A stretch of DNA of 64,000 nucleotides from Delftia acidovorans (lineage in GTDB: Bacteria > Pseudomonadota > Gammaproteobacteria > Burkholderiales > Burkholderiaceae_C): positions 31,358 to 95,357 of the forward strand of contig JAITUC010000051.1 of NCBI GenBank assembly GCA_031286585.1, in the 5' to 3' direction. Below the pieces are notes generated by a model, which had not been told where the DNA came from, did not search any database, and saw nothing but the letters and a program-made list of their open reading frames with translations. Numbering within the stretch: position 1 is the stretch's first letter; every line of letters starts with the position of its first letter. Positions 16,807 to 24,438 of this stretch are shown piece after piece. Position numbers and translations under genes: made by a program.

Positions 16807-17565
16807 TCAGAGGCCCATGGAAATGGAGATGCCCCCGTCCACCATGAAATACCCGCGGTTGATTGAACGGCTGGCATCGCTGAGATGGAACGTGGTTGCG
16901 TAGGCGATATCCTCAGGCTGACCCAGGCCCAGGGGTGCCCATTGGGTACGTTCGTGCAGATTGGCGCCACCCTGGCCCAGGGCCTCCAGCATGGGCGTCT
17001 GCACATAGCCGGGAGCGATGCAGTTGACACGGACGCCATGCTTGGAGAGATCCTCGGCGATAGAGCGGGAGGCCCCCAGCAGCGCGGACTTGCTGGCAGC
17101 ATAGGCGGCACTCGCTACAGGCCCCGCATGCGAGGCCACGGCGGCGATGAAGACGATGGATGCCTGCGGCAGCAGCTTGCGCCCTGCCACCAGTTTTTGC
17201 GTCAGCAGCAGGGGGGCCAGCGTATTGCTGTTGAATGTGTCGTTCAGGTGTTTGGCCCGTGCCATTCGGAACGGCACCAGCTGGGACATGCCCGCCGCAT
17301 GGACCAGTCCATGCAGCGGTTGCACGGCCTGCGCCAGCTGGTCGAGATCGGATTCGCTGCCCAGGTCGGCGACCAGTGCATGCCGGCCTTGGTCGCCCAG
17401 CTGGGCCAGGGTGTCCTGCAGGCGCTCGGCGTTGCGCCCCGTGACGGAAACCTGGGCCCCCATGCGGGCGCATTGCAAGGCGATTTCTCGGCCGATGCCG
17501 GAACTGGCACCAGTCACGAGGATGTGCCGGCCTTCCAGGGAGAAGGGGTCGAAGTCGCCGGTCAT
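16807..17565 (-). CDS. Short-chain dehydrogenase/reductase, 3-oxoacyl-ACP reductase type
   Basis: 252 residues from the ATG that overlaps the KAS III stop by 4 bases. The NAD(P)-binding TGASSGIG is near residues 19-26, the NNAG-like site reads HAAG, and the catalytic YAASK is near residues 155-159. The end is VDGG, typical of classical SDRs. Length and context, directly after KAS III and ACP, point to a FabG-like reduction of a 3-oxoacyl-ACP to the 3-hydroxyacyl form. A sugar oxidoreductase is the alternative. The close degenerate paralogue follows 9 bases later. Confidence 0.85.
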   Translation of the reverse strand: MTGDFDPFSLEGRHILVTGASSGIGREIALQCARMGAQVSVTGRNAERLQDTLAQLGDQGRHALVADLGSESDLDQLAQAVQPLHGLVHAAGMSQLVPFRMARAKHLNDTFNSNTLAPLLLTQKLVAGRKLLPQASIVFIAAVASHAGPVASAAYAASKSALLGASRSIAEDLSKHGVRVNCIAPGYVQTPMLEALGQGGANLHERTQWAPLGLGQPEDIAYATTFHLSDASRSINRGYFMVDGGISISMGL

Positions 17566-18599
17566 GCTTCGATCAGTGCGGGGAAGCGGGCTTTGTCTAT
17601 GTCCACGATGGCCGTTCCCCACGAAAGGCCTATGCCGAAGCCACCGAGCAGCAGCCTGTGGCGCTGCGCCTGCAGTTGCGCGTTGAGCCGGGCGGTCATG
17701 GTGACTGGCAGGGACGCTCCGCTGGTGTTGCCCAGGTCGTGCAGCGTGGAGGGCACCTTCTCGACAGGCAGCCCAAGCTTCTTGCGAATGGTTTCGTTGA
17801 TCATCCGGTTGGCCTGATGGAAGATGAAGTAGTCGATATCTTCCTTGGCCACCTGTGTGTATTCAAGCAGGCGCTCAACGGCTGGCGGCACGCGCTGGGT
17901 GGAAAAGCTCAGCACGGCCGGGCCATCGAGGATCAGGTCTGCGGGCGTGCGCAGATAGCCGTGCTCGTCGCGGACGGGTATCAGATGCTGCACGCCGTAG
18001 GGCTCGCGGTGGCCGCCAGCCGGCAGCATGATGGCCTTGTAGCCGCTGCCGTCGCTGTTGAGGTCGAAGTGCATCGGGGCGGCGCTGGCATCGAACTCCA
18101 GCGCCGTGGCCGTGCCTGCGTCCGAGAAAAGGGGGTCCTTGACGGTCGCAGACCGGTCGCCCACCAGCAACAGGCCTTTCTTCACGCCGCCTGCCGAGAT
18201 CATGCTTCCCAGCAGGTGCAGGCCGAAGGGGTAGCCTGAGCAGCCGAGATTCACATCGAAGGCGATGGTGCCGTGCGGCAGACCCAGGCGATCCTGAAGA
18301 ATGATGGCCGTGGCGGGAATGGGATAGTCTGGCGATTGCGTGACGACGATCAGCGCATCGATCTCCGCGCGCTGCCACTGCAGTTCATCCAGCAGCTTCT
18401 CCGCAGCCACAAAGGCCAGATCCGAGAAGCATTGCCATTCCGGGCAGATGCGGCGGGTCTGGATGCCGATGTTGCGAACCAGCCGCTCGCGCTCGGTGCG
18501 CTGCGAAGGGGGGCAGTCCTCCAGATTGGAGATGACCCGCTTGGGAACGCAACTGGCCATGCCCGCAAAGCGGACGTTGTGCAGGGTGGACAGCGCCAT
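17562..18599 (-). CDS. 3-oxoacyl-ACP synthase III-like enzyme (KAS III / FabH family)
   Basis: 345 residues. The catalytic triad of KAS III is complete: C120 (NLGCSGYP), H261 (FHQANRMI) and N291 (LGNTSGAS). Such enzymes join an acyl-CoA with malonyl-ACP to give a beta-ketoacyl-ACP. A housekeeping fabH normally lies with plsX and fabD, so this copy inside a flagellar cluster is a dedicated one. The partner ACP is encoded 5 bases upstream and the SDR overlaps by 4 bases, forming a tight ACP-KAS-reductase set. The likely product is a short 3-hydroxyacyl-ACP for acylating a flagellin sugar. That last step is inference. Confidence 0.9.
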   Translation of the reverse strand: MALSTLHNVRFAGMASCVPKRVISNLEDCPPSQRTERERLVRNIGIQTRRICPEWQCFSDLAFVAAEKLLDELQWQRAEIDALIVVTQSPDYPIPATAIILQDRLGLPHGTIAFDVNLGCSGYPFGLHLLGSMISAGGVKKGLLLVGDRSATVKDPLFSDAGTATALEFDASAAPMHFDLNSDGSGYKAIMLPAGGHREPYGVQHLIPVRDEHGYLRTPADLILDGPAVLSFSTQRVPPAVERLLEYTQVAKEDIDYFIFHQANRMINETIRKKLGLPVEKVPSTLHDLGNTSGASLPVTMTARLNAQLQAQRHRLLLGGFGIGLSWGTAIVDIDKARFPALIEA

Positions 18600-18604
18600 G
18601 GTGT

Positions 18605-18829
18605 TCAGCCCAGGAGCTTGTAGAGATCGTTGACGGTGAGGCAGTTCTTGATGTCGTCGCCGGTGATGGTCTTGCCGAACTCGACATCGAACATGACGAT
18701 CACGCCCAGCGCCGCCAGCGAGTCCCACTCGGGCAGGCTCTTGAGCTCGGTCTCGGACGTCACTTCCACGGCTTCCTGGAAGTCCACGGCAGTCAGAAAG
18801 CTTTCGATGAATTGATCAATGGAGGGCAT
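18605..18829 (-). CDS. Acyl carrier protein (dedicated)
   Basis: 74 residues, first gene of the minus-strand modification cassette. The start is the ATG at 18827-18829 with GGAG-type pairing weak but length typical of ACPs. The phosphopantetheine-attachment motif is EWDSLAALG with S37. The helix-loop-helix pattern and acidic residues after it are typical. The protein differs from fatty-acid AcpP (which has GADSLD), as expected for a specialised carrier. It would carry the acyl chain made by the adjacent KAS III and SDR. The frame is open far upstream (to 19561), but only this part looks like protein. Confidence 0.9.
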   Translation of the reverse strand: MPSIDQFIESFLTAVDFQEAVEVTSETELKSLPEWDSLAALGVIVMFDVEFGKTITGDDIKNCLTVNDLYKLLG

Positions 18830-19197
18830 GGGATGGGTTCCTGAAAAAGGGCTGGGCACCTGCCTATGGAGGCAAACGCTTCGATGAATTTTCGCAGAGC
18901 GCCCCTGCGCCGGAAGGCTGGAACTGTGGGCGAAAGCGAGTCCTGTTCCGATGCTGCGCAGGGCAATGCTGTCCTGATGGAGCCCGGGATGATGGCATAC
19001 GGCTCCCTGGGGCGCTTCCTGTTTTGTAGCAGGAGGTGACCGGGCCGCTTGGTAAAAGTCAAAGAAATGCGGTTTGCTCCCCCTTATCCACGGGCCGTGT
19101 TTGCCGGCTTGCCTGCACGATGGCGGTATTTGTGCGGGTGCTGGCCTGGGTGCCGGGCCTGTGGTGGGGCGCTTGCCCGCAACCTTGAAAACCCAAG
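18830..19197. other. Divergent intergenic region between the ACP gene and the long GT41 gene
   Basis: 368 bp. It should contain promoters for both directions, but I see no good sigma-28 match and no unambiguous sigma-70 promoter. No repeat or small gene was recognised. Confidence 0.55.
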
Positions 19198-21993
19198 ATG
19201 AATACGACCGAGCATTTGCAGCAGGCCCGCCAGTTGCACGACCAGTGGCAGTTCGAACGCGCCCGCCAGGCTTACGAGAAGGTTCTGGAGCAGGAGCCCG
19301 CCCATGCCGACGCCCTGCACGGCATGGGCATGCTGCTGGGGCTGCACCAACTGCGCAGCGCAGAGGCGCTGCCCTATCTGGAGGCGGCCATCGGCGTGCG
19401 GCCTGCGGACTTTGGCTACTGGCGCCTGTACATCCACATGCTGATCCGCGAGGGGCTGCTGGACATGGCCATCTCGCTGATCGACGTGGCACGGGCCAAC
19501 GGCATGCAGGAGATTGCGCTGGAGCAGTTGGAAAAGGATGTGGCTCTGGTGCAGGGTGCACAGGCCGCAGCTTTTCTGGAGGAGCAGGCCGCGCGTTGGC
19601 CGCTGGGGCCGGCTGAGCCGGACATGGCGCCTGCTGCCGGAGATGGCCGGGGTCGGGTGCCCGAGGCGCAACTGCGGCTGCTGATGCAGCTGTTCGCCCA
19701 GCGCGAGCATGCCGAGGTCAGCCAGCTGGCGGGGTCGCTGGTCCGCCAGTACCCCAGGAGCGGCTTGGTCTGGAAGCTCAAGGCGGCAGCCGATCATGCG
19801 AGCGGCCGCATCGAGGCCGCCCTGCAGGCGGCGCGACAGGCAGCCGTTTTGCTGCCGCGCGATGCCGAGGTGCAGTTCAACCTCGGCGGCATCTGCCTGC
19901 AGGCCGGCCACATGGCCGAGGCCGAGCGGGCCATGCGCGTGGCTTTGGCGCTGCGGCCGCATTGGACCCAGGCTTTCTCGCATCTGGGCGATGCGCTTTG
20001 CGCGCAGGACCGTACCGAGGACGGCCTGCCCTGCTACGTGAACGCGCTGCTGCTCGATCCCGAGGATGTGGACACGCTGTCCAGGCTGACCGCTGCGCTG
20101 CAGAAGACCGGACGGCTGCAGGAGTGCGCACAGTTCCTGGTGCTGCTCATGCAGCAGCGGCCCGAGGATCTGCGGCTGTGCCTGGCCAGCGCCCATGTGC
20201 TGGGCGAGGCCGGCTGGGTCTTGCAGGCTGAAACCGCGTATCGGATGGCGCTGCAGATCGAGCCTGAGAGCCTGGAGCTGCTGTTGCATCTGGCGTTGCT
20301 GCTGTGCGCAGGAGGGCGTCTGGGTGAGGCCGAGACCTGCCTGCGCAAGGCACTGCAGCTGCAGCCGGGCAATGCGGTGCTTTGCTGCGAGACCGCATTC
20401 ACGCTGTTCGCCCAGAAGAAGTGGAATCAGGCACTGGAGTTGCTTGAGGAGGCGCTGCGCGTCCAGCCCGACAATGCCCGCGCGCACATGCTTCGCTGCC
20501 AGGTCCTGCTGGAGACAGGTGATCTGCCCCGGCTTGACCGGGCCTTGGATGAAGCGCTGGAGCGCCTCCCCGATGACCGGGAACTGATGTTCCAGCGTGC
20601 CGCCTACTGGGACCGCTGCGGCGATGCCCAGCGCCACATGCAACAGCTCGATGAACTGGTGAGGCTGCACCCGGACTACGAGCCCGCCTACAGCGCGCGC
20701 CTGTTCGCCATGATCCATTCGCCTGAGGCCAGTGCGGCCTCGGTGGGGCGGGCCAACCGCGAATATGGTGCGCTCATGCGGCGGCACTCCGCGGGGCAGC
20801 AAGGGGCCGTGCACGACAACACGCGCGATCCTGCCAAGGCATTGCGCCTGGGCTTTGTGTCCGGCGATCTTCGCGCACATGCAGCCGCCAAGTTCTTCCT
20901 GCCAGTGATGCGTGAGCTGTCCCGGCACAGCGATCTGGTGTGCGTTGCCTATTGCAACAACGAGATCCACGACGAAGTCACCAAGGAGTTCCAGGGCCTG
21001 TTCCAGCTGTGGCGCGGTATCCGGGACATGAGTGTGCAGTCGCTGTCGAGCCTGGTGCGGGCCGACGGCATCGATCTCCTGATCGATCTGAGCGGCCATA
21101 CGCGTGGCCACCGGCTGGATCTGTTTGCGGCCAAGCCCGCGCCGCTGCAGATGACCTGGATAGGCAACCCCGGCAGCACGGGGCTGGAGAGCATGGACTA
21201 CATCGTGCTCAGCGACCTGATCCTGGAAGATGAACTGCTCAAGACCCAGCTGACGGAGCGGCTGATGCGTGTTCCGCTGGCCTACGTCTTCGACGGAGGC
21301 ATCCACCAGGAGGCCGTGGCGCCACTGCCGGCGCTGCGCAACGGGCATTTGACGTTTGGCTCCTTCAACCGCCTGTCCAAGATCAACCGCAAGGTGGTTT
21401 CAGTCTGGGCTGAGGTACTGCGCGCATTGCCCACGGCGCGGCTGAAGATAGCGGCCTGTCCCCGCTCCGGTCCTCCCCAGCACCTGCGTGACTGGCTGGC
21501 CGAGGAGGGCGTGGCAGCGCAGCGCGTCGATTTTGTGGAGCAGATGGGGTTCGAGCACTATCTGCAGGCCCACCATGACATAGATATCTGCCTGGATACC
21601 CTGCCGTTCACGGGCGGAGTGGTCACCAACCACGCGCTGTGGATGGGCGTGCCCACGCTGACGCTGATGGGGGAGCTGCTGGCGGGGCGGCAATCGGCCG
21701 AAGTGATGGCTCGTGTGGGCCTGGACCAGGGCTTTGCGGCGCGGGACCTGGCGCAATTGCTGGATCAGGCTGCGTACTGGCAGGCACATTTGCCGCAGCT
21801 GCAGCAGATACGCCAGGGGCTGCGCGCACGCCTGCAGGCGCAGGAGCCGCAGCAGGCGGACATCGTCGCGCGCTCGGTGGCGATGGGGATGCGCCAGGCC
21901 TGGGGCCGCTGGTGCCAGGGGCAGGAGCCTGTGGACCTGCGCGTCTCCTATGAGGATCTGGGGCTGGCCGCTCCCGTGGCGCCCGGGTTGTAA
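19198..21993 (+). CDS. Long TPR / GT41 O-linked GlcNAc transferase-type glycosyltransferase
   Basis: 931 residues. The first about 500 residues are tandem TPR-like helical repeats (for example the blocks near 1-75, 150-240 and 250-430). The GT41 catalytic region follows from about 540, with LGFVSGDLRAHAAAKFF, LLIDLSGHTRGHRLDLF, APLQMTWIGNPGSTGLESMDY, FNRLSKINRKVVSVWAEVL and LDTLPFTGGVVTNHALWMGVP. It lies directly upstream of the first flagellin gene and has about twice the TPR length of the paralogue at 10549. In flagellin glycosylation islands such a protein is commonly the flagellin glycosyltransferase. The acceptor and sugar remain inferred. A second role in extending the glycan is possible for one of the two. 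Confidence 0.88.
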   Translation: MNTTEHLQQARQLHDQWQFERARQAYEKVLEQEPAHADALHGMGMLLGLHQLRSAEALPYLEAAIGVRPADFGYWRLYIHMLIREGLLDMAISLIDVARANGMQEIALEQLEKDVALVQGAQAAAFLEEQAARWPLGPAEPDMAPAAGDGRGRVPEAQLRLLMQLFAQREHAEVSQLAGSLVRQYPRSGLVWKLKAAADHASGRIEAALQAARQAAVLLPRDAEVQFNLGGICLQAGHMAEAERAMRVALALRPHWTQAFSHLGDALCAQDRTEDGLPCYVNALLLDPEDVDTLSRLTAALQKTGRLQECAQFLVLLMQQRPEDLRLCLASAHVLGEAGWVLQAETAYRMALQIEPESLELLLHLALLLCAGGRLGEAETCLRKALQLQPGNAVLCCETAFTLFAQKKWNQALELLEEALRVQPDNARAHMLRCQVLLETGDLPRLDRALDEALERLPDDRELMFQRAAYWDRCGDAQRHMQQLDELVRLHPDYEPAYSARLFAMIHSPEASAASVGRANREYGALMRRHSAGQQGAVHDNTRDPAKALRLGFVSGDLRAHAAAKFFLPVMRELSRHSDLVCVAYCNNEIHDEVTKEFQGLFQLWRGIRDMSVQSLSSLVRADGIDLLIDLSGHTRGHRLDLFAAKPAPLQMTWIGNPGSTGLESMDYIVLSDLILEDELLKTQLTERLMRVPLAYVFDGGIHQEAVAPLPALRNGHLTFGSFNRLSKINRKVVSVWAEVLRALPTARLKIAACPRSGPPQHLRDWLAEEGVAAQRVDFVEQMGFEHYLQAHHDIDICLDTLPFTGGVVTNHALWMGVPTLTLMGELLAGRQSAEVMARVGLDQGFAARDLAQLLDQAAYWQAHLPQLQQIRQGLRARLQAQEPQQADIVARSVAMGMRQAWGRWCQGQEPVDLRVSYEDLGLAAPVAPGL

Positions 21994-22058
21994 CAGCGAA
22001 CCATGCACAGCGCGGATGGCCATGCCGCGCGGTGCAAAAAAATCTTGTGAAGTCCCCC

Positions 22059-22085
22059 TAAAGTTCGCCGGGGCAGCTCCGAAAA
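22059..22085 (+). promoter_or_regulatory. Sigma-28 promoter for the first flagellin gene
   Basis: TAAAGTTC, 11 bases, TCCGAAAA, an excellent match to TAAAGTTT-N11-GCCGATAA with consensus spacing. It lies about 158 bases before the fliC1 start, which would give a long 5' leader. Confidence 0.85.
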
Positions 22086-22242
22086 CCAACTCAGCAGAGG
22101 GACAAAAAGTCCTGAGCCCACCAAAAGCCGCGCAATTCGATGTGAAAGCGGCCGATGGTCGGATTGGGCCGCCGCCGCCCGCCTTGCGATAAGCGAGGGC
22201 ACCGTGGCGGCGACGTAACTGACTTTACTAGGAGTTGTCACC

Positions 22243-23094
22243 ATGGCCATGTCTATCAACACCAACGTGCAATCGCTGAACGCCCAGCGCAACCTGGCTA
22301 CTTCGCAGCACTCGCTGTCCACCACCATGCAGCGCCTGTCGTCCGGTCTGCGCGTCAACAGCGCCAAGGATGACGCCGCTGGCCTGGCCATTGCCGAACG
22401 CATGAACGCCCAGGTCCGCGGCATGAACGTCGCAGTGCGCAACGCCAACGACGGCGTGTCGATGGCGCAGACCGCTGAAGGCGCCCTGTCCAAGGTGACC
22501 GACGCCCTGCAGCGCATGCGTGAACTGGCTGTGCAAGCCCGTAACGGCACCAACGGCGCCAAGGACCAGGTTTCGCTGAACAAGGAATTCGTCGAACTGG
22601 GCAAGGAAATCGACCGCGTGATCAAGGGCGCTGATTTCAACGGCAAGAAGATCCTGAGCACCGACTCCGGCGCCATCAACTTCCAGGTCGGTGCCAACAC
22701 CTCGGCCAACGACTCGATCACCGTCACCACGAGCAACCTGGGTACGAACGCCGACATCACCGGCATCACCAGCGCCTCTATCGGTTCCGACGCCACCACG
22801 GCTCTGGACGCCACCGCCCTGGCCACCGTGATCTCCAACCTGGACACGGCTCTGGACACGGTCAACTCCGAGCGCGCCGTGCTGGGTGCCACGCAGAACC
22901 GCTTCGAGGCCGTGGTCTCGAACCTGCAAGTGGCTTCCGAGAACACCGCTGCGGCACGCAGCCGCATCATGGATGCAGACTTCGCTTCGGAAACCGCCAA
23001 CCTGAGCCGCTCGCAGATCCTGCAGCAAGCCGGCACGGCGATGGTGGCCCAGGCCAACCAGCTGCCCCAGGGCGTCCTGGCCCTGCTGCGCTGA
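22243..23094 (+). CDS. fliC: Flagellin (FliC1)
   Basis: 283 residues, a short flagellin. The conserved N-terminal D0/D1 part (INTNVQSLNAQRNL, STTMQRLSSGLRVNSAKDDA) covers about 1-150. The C-terminal D1/D0 part (about 200-283) ends NQLPQGVLALLR. The TLR5-contact segment LQRMRELAVQ is present. The short middle (about 150-200) is rich in Thr and Ser (TVTTSNLGTNADIT), which fits O-glycosylation by the adjacent GT41 proteins. AGGAG lies eight bases before the ATG. It has its own sigma-28 promoter and a strong terminator at 23150-23176. A second flagellin gene follows. Confidence 0.97.
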   Translation: MAMSINTNVQSLNAQRNLATSQHSLSTTMQRLSSGLRVNSAKDDAAGLAIAERMNAQVRGMNVAVRNANDGVSMAQTAEGALSKVTDALQRMRELAVQARNGTNGAKDQVSLNKEFVELGKEIDRVIKGADFNGKKILSTDSGAINFQVGANTSANDSITVTTSNLGTNADITGITSASIGSDATTALDATALATVISNLDTALDTVNSERAVLGATQNRFEAVVSNLQVASENTAAARSRIMDADFASETANLSRSQILQQAGTAMVAQANQLPQGVLALLR

Positions 23095-23149
23095 TCGCAG
23101 TACGAGTCCGGCAGCCTTCCCAAGCAGGAGGTGGCCGGAATTCTCCAGG

Positions 23150-23176
23150 CCCCAGGCATCTGCCTGGGGTTTTTTT
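23150..23176 (+). terminator. Rho-independent terminator after the first flagellin gene
   Basis: CCCCAGGC, loop ATCT, GCCTGGGG, then seven T residues. This is a perfect 8-bp stem 55 bases after the fliC1 stop. It would separate fliC1 and fliC2 transcripts. Confidence 0.92.
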
Positions 23177-23184
23177 ATGCTCGA

Positions 23185-23212
23185 AAAAGTGGGCGAAGAG
23201 GGTGTTCGAAGG
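23185..23212 (+). promoter_or_regulatory. Possible weak sigma-28 promoter for the second flagellin gene
   Basis: AAAAGTGG, 12 bases, TTCGAAGG partly matches the sigma-28 consensus. It lies between the fliC1 terminator and fliC2, where a promoter is needed. The match is clearly worse than the five other sites. Confidence 0.3.
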
Positions 23213-23384
23213 GTGAATTGGCGTCCGATCATGGGCTTTATCGGCGCTTTGGCGAAAGGGCTTTTCCGCACAATCGTTGACATCAGATAGGCAGAGCTGG
23301 AAGTCCTGGCGTGCTTTCTGGCGTTCTGGCGGCTTGGGGTCGTCGAACGGTTGGCCATTGTTCATGCCTAACGAGGAGCTGCCC

Positions 23385-24257
23385 ATGGCATCCATCATCA
23401 ACACCAATCTTGTTTCGCTTAACGCCCAGCGCAATCTCAGCACGTCTCAGTCGTCTCTGAGCACGACCATGCAGCGCCTGTCTTCGGGTCTGCGTGTCAA
23501 CAGTGCGAAGGACGACGCGGCGGGTCTGGCGATTGCCGAGCGCATGAACGCCCAGGTGCGCGGCATGAATGTGGCCATGCGCAATGCCAATGACGGCATT
23601 TCCATGGCCCAGACGGCTGAAGGCGCGCTGGGCAAGCTCAGCGACAACCTGCAGCGCATGCGTGAGCTGGCCGTGCAGGCCGCAAACGACACCAACGGCA
23701 CGACGGACCGTGGTTCGCTGGACAAGGAGTTCCAGCAACTGGCGCAGGAAATCGCCCGTATCGTCGGCAGCACGAGCTTCAACGGCCGCCAGCTGCTGGA
23801 CAACAACAATCCCACCGTGTTCCAGGTCGGCGCCAATACCGGCGCCGACAACCAGATCACGATCACGGCGGTCAACCTGACCGGCGCATCTCCCGGTGGC
23901 TTGGCCATCACGGCCGGCACGCCCCCCACCCTGGGCGGCGCGCTGGGTTCGCTGCTCGGCGCAGGTAGCTCGGCGCCCGATGCACGCCTGTCCATGGAAG
24001 CCATCGATACGGCGCTGGACCTGGTCAACAACACGCGTGCCACCTTCGGTGCCGCACAGAACCGCTTCGAGGCCGTGATCTCCAATCTGCAGGTGGCTGC
24101 CGAGAACACCGCGTCCGCACGTTCGCGCATCATGGATGCCGACTTTGCTGCCGAAACCGCCAACCTGAGCCGCACGCAGATCCTGCAGCAGGCCGGTACA
24201 GCCATGGTGGCCCAGGCCAACCAGCTGCCCCAGTCGGTGCTCAAGCTGATCCAGTAA
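23385..24257 (+). CDS. fliC: Flagellin (FliC2)
   Basis: 290 residues from the ATG preceded by GAGGAG. The frame is open 36 codons further upstream, but flagellin homology begins with MASIINTNLVSLNAQ. The D0/D1 ends are nearly the same as in FliC1 (MQRLSSGLRVNSAKDDAAGL is shared exactly), so the pair arose by duplication. The middle (about 150-205) differs: it is rich in Gly, Ala and Pro (SPGGLAITAGTPPTLGGALG) with fewer Thr/Ser than FliC1, so glycosylation could differ. The C-terminus ends NQLPQSVLKLIQ. Confidence 0.96.
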   Translation: MASIINTNLVSLNAQRNLSTSQSSLSTTMQRLSSGLRVNSAKDDAAGLAIAERMNAQVRGMNVAMRNANDGISMAQTAEGALGKLSDNLQRMRELAVQAANDTNGTTDRGSLDKEFQQLAQEIARIVGSTSFNGRQLLDNNNPTVFQVGANTGADNQITITAVNLTGASPGGLAITAGTPPTLGGALGSLLGAGSSAPDARLSMEAIDTALDLVNNTRATFGAAQNRFEAVISNLQVAAENTASARSRIMDADFAAETANLSRTQILQQAGTAMVAQANQLPQSVLKLIQ

Positions 24258-24313
24258 GAGGGAGCCAGCGGGGCTTTTGAGCCCGGCTGCGCGGGGCGTG
24301 GCCAAGAAAAGCC

Positions 24314-24340
24314 TCAGGTTCGGGAAAAACCGGTCGATAA
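24314..24340 (+). promoter_or_regulatory. Sigma-28 promoter for fliD-fliS-fliT
   Basis: TCAGGTTC, 11 bases, GTCGATAA, close to the sigma-28 consensus with exact spacing. It lies about 100 bases before the fliD start. A small inverted repeat (AATGCCC/GGGCATT, 24351-24366) follows it in the leader. Confidence 0.8.
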
Positions 24341-24438
24341 GGTACCGGGGAATGCCCTCGGGCATTTGGTGTGCGTGTTCGCAGGGGCACGCTCTGCGCT
24401 TTGGCGCGGAGGTGTTCTGCACTTAGAAAGGGATGGTC

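Noticed and set aside
18830..19561. Long N-terminal extension of the acyl carrier protein frame
   Set aside because: The translation is Pro/Arg/Ser-rich with no domain, crosses into the leader and start of the GT41 gene, and the 74-residue ACP alone is full length.
24351..24366. AATGCCC/GGGCATT hairpin as a terminator after fliC2
   Set aside because: It lacks a T-run, and it lies downstream of the fliD sigma-28 promoter, so it would block fliD.
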